Assembly (NCBI GenBank): GCA_029936425.1
Contig: JAPYSU010000009.1
Coordinates: 1 to 64,000, forward strand
Direction of reading: 5' to 3'
Origin: Litorimonas sp.
GTDB lineage: Bacteria > Pseudomonadota > Alphaproteobacteria > Caulobacterales > Maricaulaceae
DNA: 64,000 bases
Part shown: positions 58,747 through 64,000 of the stretch, piece by piece
How positions within the stretch are numbered: the stretch's first letter is position 1
How the letters are laid out: every line of letters starts with the position of its first letter
Position numbers and translations under genes: made by a program
The notes under the pieces: generated by a model
What the model was told of the DNA's origin: nothing
The model's database searches: none
What the model saw: the letters and a program-made list of their open reading frames with translations, nothing else

Positions 58747-59931
58747 TTAGTCTTCGAGAATGGCCACGGTGTGGCTGGAATGAAATCCGTTAAATTGTGT
58801 GGCCAGGGTCTGGCCGTAAGCGCCGAGGTTTTGCACCTCAATCCAGTCGCCTTCGCAGGCATCGGCGGGCAGATAGAACGGCCCGTTCATGGTGTCTGCA
58901 CTGTCGCAGGTCGGCCCGAAAAAGCGAAAGCCGATCTGATTGACTGCAGGCGCGGGCGGATGATTGCGGTGCAGACGGACAGGAAACTTCCATGCAAATT
59001 GGCCCGCGTCAAATAAAGACCCGTAAGTTCCGTCATTCAGATACAGGTCTTTGCCTTTACGAAGCTCAATGCGGGCCAGTGTGGCGCCGCCCTCGGCGCA
59101 AAGCGCGCGCCCCGGCTCGCCGTAAACTTCCAGCCCGTCAAATCCAGTATCGGTCAGGCTCTCGCGGATGGCGTCGAAATAGGTTTCCATCGGCGCAATC
59201 GGCATATCCGGATAGGCGACCGGAAAGCCGCCGCCGACATCGATGGAGTCGATTTGAACACCTGAGAGGTCGACCAGCTTGCGCGCATAACGCAGCGCCG
59301 CGTCATAGTTTTCGGCGTCGAGACATTGCGATCCGACGTGAAAGCAAAGACCAAGCTTGGCCGCGACCGGACGGGCGGATTTCAACAGCGCAAGGGCGTC
59401 GTCAAAACCGGCGCCGAATTTGCCGGAGAGCGGCATCGCCGTGTCTTTTTTCGGCAAAGCGAGGCGGAGGTGCAGATGAAGGTCTGCGGCCTCGTCCGTG
59501 CAATCAATGATTTTCTGAAGTTCGTCCTCGTGATCAAAGGACATATTGCGAACGCCCTGGGCATATGCGCCGGAAATGGTCGCGCGCGATTTGACCGGGT
59601 GCATCAAAAACAGTTCCGCCGCCGGAAACAGATCCCGCACAAGCGCAGCTTCGCGCAAGGACGCCACGTCGAAACGTCGCACGCCTTCATCCCAGAGGAT
59701 TTGAAGAAGCGAGGGATGCGGGTTGGCTTTGACCGCATAGAGCACATGCCCCGGGAAACCACCAAGGAACAGGCGCGCCGCGGCCTCAATCTTGCGCGGA
59801 TAGAGCGCATAGATTTGATCATCTCCGCGATAAGCCGCAATCGCCTCCGCAGAGGTGCGGAATGTCGGCAGGCCATAAGGCTGCAGAGCGGTAGGTTTTA
59901 ACGAGGCTGCAAAATCAAAAACTGTGTTCAT
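58747..59931 (-). CDS. Ornithine decarboxylase, type III PLP fold
   Basis: A 394-residue PLP enzyme of the alanine-racemase-like (eukaryotic ODC) fold, making putrescine from ornithine. The PLP lysine is Lys68 in LYAVKANPHPSLLQ; FHVGSQCLDAENYD and DVGGGFPVAYPDMPI bind the phosphate; GEPGRALCAEGG follows. The dimer-interface catalytic Cys (about 342) is in FFGPTCDSADTMNG, typical of ODC rather than diaminopimelate decarboxylase. Some members also accept lysine. First gene of the polyamine operon, preceded by a structured leader at 59952-60175. Confidence 0.93.
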   Translation of the reverse strand: MNTVFDFAASLKPTALQPYGLPTFRTSAEAIAAYRGDDQIYALYPRKIEAAARLFLGGFPGHVLYAVKANPHPSLLQILWDEGVRRFDVASLREAALVRDLFPAAELFLMHPVKSRATISGAYAQGVRNMSFDHEDELQKIIDCTDEAADLHLHLRLALPKKDTAMPLSGKFGAGFDDALALLKSARPVAAKLGLCFHVGSQCLDAENYDAALRYARKLVDLSGVQIDSIDVGGGFPVAYPDMPIAPMETYFDAIRESLTDTGFDGLEVYGEPGRALCAEGGATLARIELRKGKDLYLNDGTYGSLFDAGQFAWKFPVRLHRNHPPAPAVNQIGFRFFGPTCDSADTMNGPFYLPADACEGDWIEVQNLGAYGQTLATQFNGFHSSHTVAILED

Positions 59932-59951
59932 GGTCGGGGTCTTCAGTCAGG

Positions 59952-60047
59952 CCGGACAATCGTCCGGAAAAATACAAAATCTAACGAGACACTCGCCTCG
60001 TCGTGACGTATTTTCGGCGGGTCCCCTCTAAAACTTAGAGGGCCCGC
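59952..60047 (-). promoter_or_regulatory. Structured leader of the polyamine operon, three hairpins
   Basis: On the minus strand, in order: a 13-bp hairpin (60017-60047; arms GCGGG/CCCGC and CCCTCTAA/TTAGAGGG with a 2-nt bulge and 3-nt loop), a 5-bp ACGAG/CTCGT hairpin (59984-60001), and a 6-bp CCGGAC/GTCCGG hairpin with 4-nt loop (59952-59967) ending about 20 nt before the decarboxylase ATG. None has a T run, so control at translation or Rho-dependent attenuation fits better than a simple terminator. The alphaproteobacterial speF RNA motif is known upstream of this gene family; whether this is it I cannot confirm. Confidence 0.6.
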
Positions 60048-60175
60048 ACCACACTGATGAATTCCGCGATAGCGGCCAGATAATCTTGATGTTTAGACGA
60101 CAGAAACGTGTCCCCTTGCTGCGCCTGCAAGGAGATGGATGCACTCAATTCGCGGTATATAGCAGTTTGTGCCAT
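60035..60175 (-). CDS. Candidate 46-codon leader ORF of the polyamine operon
   Basis: Begins MAQTAIYRELSASISLQAQQ and ends DYLAAIAEFISVVRAL. Its stop codon (60035-60037) is the last three bases of the descending arm of the 13-bp hairpin, so a ribosome pausing at the end would unfold that hairpin. The ribosome site is weak, and I know no homologue, so coding is uncertain; the placement resembles leader peptides such as SpeFL that sense ornithine in enterobacteria. Confidence 0.4.
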   Translation of the reverse strand: MAQTAIYRELSASISLQAQQGDTFLSSKHQDYLAAIAEFISVVRAL

Positions 60176-60414
60176 ACCAGAGTTCTCAATCCCAATCGTG
60201 CCGGGCATTATCGCCCGAACCCAAACAAAACCAAGACGGTGGCGGCTATTAAAAGAGACAGGCTCTTTTCGGCTGACAGATTTCCCAAGCAAAACCGGTT
60301 AGGGCAAATGTTAAGGGCTCGCTGTAGCTCGCTTTTCGTCGAAGCGGCATTTAGGGCCAGTTTGACAATTACGCAAGGGGTTTTTTATGAATTTTATTCA
60401 GCGGTAGACCGGGC
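60176..60414. other. Upstream part of the polyamine leader/promoter region
   Basis: About 240 bp with no supportable gene. It lies between nth and the polyamine leader, both on the minus strand, and should hold the operon promoter. A GGGC/GCCC stem around GATAAT occurs at about 60202-60215. I see no operator I can name. Confidence 0.45.
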
Positions 60415-61098
60415 TTAAGGCGCTTCGGTTTTCGGGGTAAATTTGCAGATCCCGGAAATGGCGCAATTATAGCATTTCGGCTTTCGCGCAACGCAGGTAT
60501 AGCGCCCATGCAGAATGAGCCAATGATGCGCGCCTAGCGCAAATTCTTCCGGCGTGACGCGCAGCAGATTGAGCTCGACCTCATATGGGTCCTTGCCCGG
60601 CGCCATCCCCGTCCGGTTTGCGACCCGGAAAATATGCGTATCCACCGCCATGGTGGGGTGGCCAAAGGCTTCGTTCATGACGACATTGGCGGTTTTTCGC
60701 CCCACCCCCGGCAGATTTATCAGCTCGTCTCGCGTCTGCGGCACGACAGACCCGAAATCGTCGATCAACATTTGAGAGAGCGCCACGACATTTTTGGCTT
60801 TATTCTTGTAAAGGCCAATCGTTTTGATGTGGTCGCGCACCACGTCCTCGCCGAGCGCCACCATCTTTTCCGGAGTATCGGCTTTGGCAAATAAAGCCGT
60901 CGTTGCCTTGTTCACGCCGACATCTGTCGATTGCGCCGACAGAGCCACCGCTACAACGAGCGTGAAGGGATTGAAATAGTTCAGTTCGGTTTTCGGAGAG
61001 GGGTCAAGACGGCGCAAATGCGCATATATTTCTGCGATTTGCGCGCGGTTCAGACGCGGGCGCGGCAAATCCTTATAGAGCTTTTCCTTCTTGGCCAC
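60415..61098 (-). CDS. nth: Endonuclease III (base excision repair)
   Basis: A 227-residue DNA glycosylase/AP lyase for oxidised pyrimidines. The helix-hairpin-helix LPGVGRKTANVVMNEAFG carries the catalytic Lys; the Asp is in AVDTHIFRVANRTG. The 4Fe-4S cluster loop is CVARKPKCYNCAISGICKF with Cys spacing 6-2-5, as in E. coli Nth. It lies 4 bp after the FMN reductase gene, so the two are one operon: repair of oxidative damage alongside a flavin reductase. Confidence 0.97.
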   Translation of the reverse strand: MAKKEKLYKDLPRPRLNRAQIAEIYAHLRRLDPSPKTELNYFNPFTLVVAVALSAQSTDVGVNKATTALFAKADTPEKMVALGEDVVRDHIKTIGLYKNKAKNVVALSQMLIDDFGSVVPQTRDELINLPGVGRKTANVVMNEAFGHPTMAVDTHIFRVANRTGMAPGKDPYEVELNLLRVTPEEFALGAHHWLILHGRYTCVARKPKCYNCAISGICKFTPKTEAP

Positions 61099-61102
61099 GG
61101 AT

Positions 61103-61660
61103 CTATTGAATCGCGGCTTTCTGCTTTATCCGCAGGAAGAGCGATGCCATCATTTTTTCTGCCAAGCCGGAGGAGGGCTCCGCCACCAAATGACCGTCTT
61201 CATCAAAGGCAGATGCCGCGTTGCCGACCCCGACCTGAGTCGGGACAACTTCGGTGCCAACACGCATCAGGATATAATTAAGCTGGCGCATACACATGAT
61301 TCCGCTCATCGGGCCGGGCGTGCAGGAGGCAAGCCCCCAGACCGGGCCTGTAAAGTGATCGGTGCTGAAGGTTGAGGTCCAATCGATCGCGTTTTTCAAA
61401 AGCGGCGGGAGGCCGCCATTATATTCCGGCGTCACGACGATAACCCCGTCGCAGGCCGTCAGGTCTGTTACCAGGCGCTTGACGCCGTCCGGAAGCTCCA
61501 GATCCCCATGATAAAGCGGAAGGTCATACGCCCCGAGATCAATCCGGACCGGCTCCGCTCCATCCGCCTTAAGGCGTTTTTCCAAAGCGAGTTCCAGTTT
61601 TTTGTTGATTGAGTCCTTACGAAGGGACCCACAAATCAGGGCAATTTTGGGAGCGGACAT
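61103..61660 (-). CDS. NAD(P)H-dependent FMN reductase
   Basis: A 185-residue flavodoxin-like reductase of the NADPH-dependent FMN reductase/chromate reductase family. It has the FMN loop ALICGSLRKDSINKKLE and the isoalloxazine-binding VVTPEYNGGLPPLLKNAIDW, then GPVWGLASCTPGPMSGIMCM. Likely reduces quinones or flavins and so lowers redox cycling. It starts about 40 bp from the divergent membrane-protein gene and is followed by nth after 4 bp. Confidence 0.92.
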   Translation of the reverse strand: MSAPKIALICGSLRKDSINKKLELALEKRLKADGAEPVRIDLGAYDLPLYHGDLELPDGVKRLVTDLTACDGVIVVTPEYNGGLPPLLKNAIDWTSTFSTDHFTGPVWGLASCTPGPMSGIMCMRQLNYILMRVGTEVVPTQVGVGNAASAFDEDGHLVAEPSSGLAEKMMASLFLRIKQKAAIQ

Positions 61661-61822
61661 GAATATCTTTCTACTGAAATTATTTCTTTTGCGATAAACA
61701 GGATGGGCACGCGTTGCAAGACGTCCCTGACTATAAGCTCATACGCATCGTCTTTGCGGCGAGATGTCAAAGCTCTCAGGAAAAATCTTGCACAGCAAGC
61801 GAAACGTTACCATATAACTCAA

Positions 61823-62320
61823 ATGCCAGTCGTTCACGGAATTTCATTTGTCTGGGCCCTCGTTATTTTAGGGGCCATTATAGCTGTTTACGGCCTGCGC
61901 GCAGCGTGGGGCTATAGGACCGTGGCGCAGGACGCCCGCGATGATTACGATTATAAGATCCAGAACGGGATGTCAGTGCACGGCCTTTCCAAAGACGGCT
62001 ATTTGAGCGTTTATCGCCGCCTGCATAATCCGCGCGCGCCGCTCTATGTGGCCGCAACATTGGCAGCAATCGTCCTGTCAACGCCGGTCCTGTTCGTGAT
62101 TATTTCTTTTCTATTGGAACAGCTCTATCAATTTACCGGACGGTCTCGTGTCTTCGAGCCGGGTTTTCTCGTTTGGCAGTTTTCCATTTACATGTTGGTT
62201 CTCGCCGCCTGGGCAGGCATTGGCTATCTGGGTGCCCGCACTTTTCATCGCCGCGCGCCGGGCACGCTGAGCCAGGAAATTGCAAAAGAAATGGAAGCTC
62301 CGGCCGGATTAGAGGCCTAG
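61823..62320 (+). CDS. Uncharacterised three-helix membrane protein
   Basis: 165 residues from the ATG at 61823. An earlier in-frame ATG at 61703 would add 40 residues of unconvincing basic sequence, so the shorter form is preferred although its ribosome site is weak. One N-terminal helix (ISFVWALVILGAIIAVYGLR), then a hydrophilic loop with RTVAQDARDDYDYKIQNGMS and DGYLSVYRRLHNPRAPLYV, then two helices, ending in a short charged tail. Similar proteins in alphaproteobacteria are hypothetical. The last 12 bp overlap the convergent dapB. Confidence 0.65.
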   Translation: MPVVHGISFVWALVILGAIIAVYGLRAAWGYRTVAQDARDDYDYKIQNGMSVHGLSKDGYLSVYRRLHNPRAPLYVAATLAAIVLSTPVLFVIISFLLEQLYQFTGRSRVFEPGFLVWQFSIYMLVLAAWAGIGYLGARTFHRRAPGTLSQEIAKEMEAPAGLEA

Positions 62321-63118
62321 CATATCTTTCATGTCATAGCGGCCCGCCGCTTGCTTGGCCGCCCAGATCGCCGCGCTCACCGCGCCTTTGGCAAAAACCG
62401 ACCTGTCAAAAGCGGAATGGGACAGCGTCAGCATTTCCAGTTCCGAGGCAATTTTGACGGCATGTTCGCCGATGACCCCGCCGCCGCGTAAGGTGGCAAA
62501 TCCAATCTCGCCTTCGGGTCTGGCCCCGGTCTGGCCTTCGCGGGAGAGTTTTTGTACCGTCTCCAGCTCGACATTGCGTCCCTTCGCGGCTGCGCGTCCC
62601 AACATGAGAGCAGTCCCGGACGGCGCGTCCACCTTGTGGCGATGATGCATTTCCAGCACATCAATATCCCAGCCTTCGCGTAACTTATTGGCGCCGAGTT
62701 CGACCAAGGCTTCAAGCATATTCACGCCGAGTGAAAAATTGCCGGATTGTAGCAGCACGATGCCCTCGCACGTCTTATGAAAAGCTTCTGATTGCGCCGC
62801 GCTCATGCCGGTGGTTCCGCTAATAATGGCTCTTACGCCGCTATTTTTGATGGCTTCCGCCGCGGTGAGGCTGGCCTTGGGGGCAGAAAAATCAATAATC
62901 ACATCGCTCTTGCGCGCCGCCGTCATATCATCCGTCAGGATAACGGGCTCGCCTTTGGCGTCGGCCAGCGCCACACTGTCTTTGCCTAGATCAGCGCTTT
63001 CCGAATGGGTTAACGCCGCCACGAGTTTCACGCCCTCAGTCTCTGACAAAGCGGAAATAACGGCGCGCCCCATACGGCCATCTGCGCCAAGAACTGAAAC
63101 TTTCAATAGGTCGGTCAT
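62309..63118 (-). CDS. dapB: 4-hydroxy-tetrahydrodipicolinate reductase
   Basis: A 269-residue NAD(P)H reductase of the lysine/diaminopimelate pathway. Nucleotide loop VSVLGADGRMGRAVISAL, then VIIDFSAPKASL, ISGTTGMSAAQ, and the catalytic and DHDP-binding signature EMHHRHKVDAPSGTALMLG. Needed for peptidoglycan and lysine. Single gene here; it overlaps the convergent membrane-protein gene by 12 bp at its 3' end. Confidence 0.97.
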   Translation of the reverse strand: MTDLLKVSVLGADGRMGRAVISALSETEGVKLVAALTHSESADLGKDSVALADAKGEPVILTDDMTAARKSDVIIDFSAPKASLTAAEAIKNSGVRAIISGTTGMSAAQSEAFHKTCEGIVLLQSGNFSLGVNMLEALVELGANKLREGWDIDVLEMHHRHKVDAPSGTALMLGRAAAKGRNVELETVQKLSREGQTGARPEGEIGFATLRGGGVIGEHAVKIASELEMLTLSHSAFDRSVFAKGAVSAAIWAAKQAAGRYDMKDMLGL

Positions 63119-63163
63119 GGGAACGGGTTTAACGGCCCCATCTGCTTGGGGGAAGTGTTTAGT

Positions 63164-63904
63164 TTAGTCCGCTCCGAAATCATAATTCGGCATGGACTGG
63201 AAGGCGGCCCGCAAGGATTCACCCCACCCCTTGGAGGTTTTCTGGAAATAGTCATCATCGGCCAAAATCCGGCGCGTTTTGCCGAGTTTCAGACTGTCTT
63301 TTTCATAGATCTGAAGATCCAGAGGCATCCCGACTGAGAGATTGGCTTTAATGGTCGAATCAAAGGAAAGCAAAAGCAGTTTGACGGCGTCTTCAAAGGA
63401 CATATCCGGCGCATAAGTCCGGATCAGAATGGGCTTGCCATATTTTGTTTCGCCAATCTGGAAAAACGGCGCGTCGTCTCCGGCTTCGATGAAATTGCCT
63501 TCCGGGTAAATCAGGAACAGACGGGGCGCCATGCCCTTTATCTGGCCGCCGAGGATGATTGTGCCGTTAAAAGTGCTATCGGCCTTTTGCCCGGTATCCG
63601 CATTATCGGCGATAACTTCTTTCAATGTGCTGCCGACGAGCTTTGCCACCTGAAACATGGTCGGCAGTTTCAGAATGGACGGGTCGCGATTTTCCGGGGA
63701 AAGCGAGCGTTCATCCAACAGGCTGACAACAGACTGGGTTGTCGCCAAATTGCCCGCCGTCAAAAGCGTAATGACGCGGTCGCCTTCGACGCACCAGCTT
63801 CGTAGTTTTTTGACAGTGGACACATCATCGACGCCCGCATTGGTGCGGGTATCGGACATGAATACCAAGCCTTTTTTCAAGGCCAGGCCGACACAATAGG
63901 TCAT
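63164..63904 (-). CDS. Anbu, proteasome-related peptidase
   Basis: A 246-residue member of the Anbu (ancestral beta-subunit) group, Ntn hydrolases related to the 20S proteasome and HslV. It begins MTYCVGLALKKGLVFMSDT; Thr2 is the expected nucleophile after removal of Met. RTNAGVDDVSTVKKL and FNGTIILGGQIKG are characteristic. Anbu proteins form helical rings and usually sit with a transglutaminase-like protein, an alpha-E protein and an ATP-grasp protein; the partial gene just upstream fits the transglutaminase. Length is normal. Confidence 0.94.
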   Translation of the reverse strand: MTYCVGLALKKGLVFMSDTRTNAGVDDVSTVKKLRSWCVEGDRVITLLTAGNLATTQSVVSLLDERSLSPENRDPSILKLPTMFQVAKLVGSTLKEVIADNADTGQKADSTFNGTIILGGQIKGMAPRLFLIYPEGNFIEAGDDAPFFQIGETKYGKPILIRTYAPDMSFEDAVKLLLLSFDSTIKANLSVGMPLDLQIYEKDSLKLGKTRRILADDDYFQKTSKGWGESLRAAFQSMPNYDFGAD

Positions 63905-63920
63905 GGGTTAGTCTCTTATA

Positions 63921-64000
63921 TTATTGCTGTTGAACCTGAATATCCACACGCAGCGATTCGCCGCCCCCGCCGTAAATCATACCTGAAACCGGCGCCGCTT
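63921..64000 (-). CDS. C-terminal end of a probable transglutaminase-like protein (truncated by window edge)
   Basis: Only the last 26 codons are in the window: the frame ends APVSGMIYGGGGESLRVDIQ then VQQQ. The GGGGE-x-L-x-V ending is typical of bacterial transglutaminase-like proteins of the Anbu locus, and it is 16 bp upstream of anbu on the same strand. The rest lies beyond 64000. The identification rests mainly on context. Confidence 0.55.
   Translation of the reverse strand, partial: AAPVSGMIYGGGGESLRVDIQVQQQ

Noticed and set aside
60086..60418. 110-codon plus-strand frame in the polyamine leader region
   Set aside because: No ribosome site; opposes the hairpins and leader ORF, and its composition is not protein-like.
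1..64000. tRNA, rRNA, CRISPR, insertion sequences, phage genes
   Set aside because: Looked for on both strands; no cloverleaf, repeat-spacer array, transposase or phage structural protein could be recognised.

Overview
The window looks like a chromosomal segment of an aerobic, probably marine alphaproteobacterium. Order Maricaulales/Hyphomonadales or a close relative is my inference, not a proof. The reasons are: TCA genes in the alphaproteobacterial order zapE-mdh-sucC-sucD-sucA-sucB-lpd; a potassium-independent type proton pyrophosphatase; an Anbu protease; a CC0125/CC1285-type lipoprotein; many TonB receptors and lipoproteins; moderate GC (a little above 50 percent by eye). I see no rRNA, tRNA, CRISPR array, insertion sequence or phage gene.

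Layout. 0-4.5 kb: end of methylmalonyl-CoA mutase, a DUF302 lipoprotein and a TonB receptor. 4.8-13.9 kb: lpd, a small membrane protein, sucB (two lipoyl domains), sucA, sucD, a tiny membrane/coiled-coil gene and sucC, all on the minus strand. 14-18.4 kb: an insertion relative to the usual operon, with a Tat-exported carotenoid oxygenase, a DUF2141 lipoprotein, a divergent membrane-anchored LytTR regulator with repeated TTCACGR sites between them, a GNAT enzyme and an unknown gene. 18.8-23.2 kb: mdh, then a second insertion (an AT-rich DUF4034-like gene and a GH5 glycosidase), zapE and a 31-residue membrane microprotein coupled to zapE. 23.4-26.2 kb: a CmpX-like channel, a lipocalin-like protein and an acyltransferase.

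26.3-32 kb: a compact five-gene operon: DUF3034 outer-membrane-type protein, exported truncated haemoglobin, two tandem paralogous sensor kinases and an exported cupredoxin. I read it as a periplasmic haem/copper sensing module and consider it one of the two best candidates for an undescribed system. 32.3-34.4 kb: hppA behind a repeat-rich leader. 34.6-40 kb: lipoprotein hydrolase; an XRE/membrane-protein pair with two near-identical operators over its promoter; pirin-azoR with divergent LysR; lipoproteins. 40-47.4 kb: siderophore receptor, DUF6481 protein, hybrid kinase, photolyase, LolA. 47.4-55.6 kb: PfkB kinase, ATP-grasp protein, FAD enzyme, EamA transporter, an unknown protein translationally coupled to an MscS channel, and a serine hydrolase.

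55.7-60.4 kb: a four-gene polyamine operon (ornithine decarboxylase, deoxyhypusine-synthase-like enzyme, agmatine deiminase, N-carbamoylputrescine amidase). Its 0.48-kb leader contains a 46-codon ORF whose stop lies at the tip of a strong hairpin, followed by two more hairpins. This resembles a polyamine attenuator and is the other best candidate. 60.4-64 kb: nth, an FMN reductase, a membrane protein, dapB, Anbu and the tail of a probable transglutaminase-like gene.
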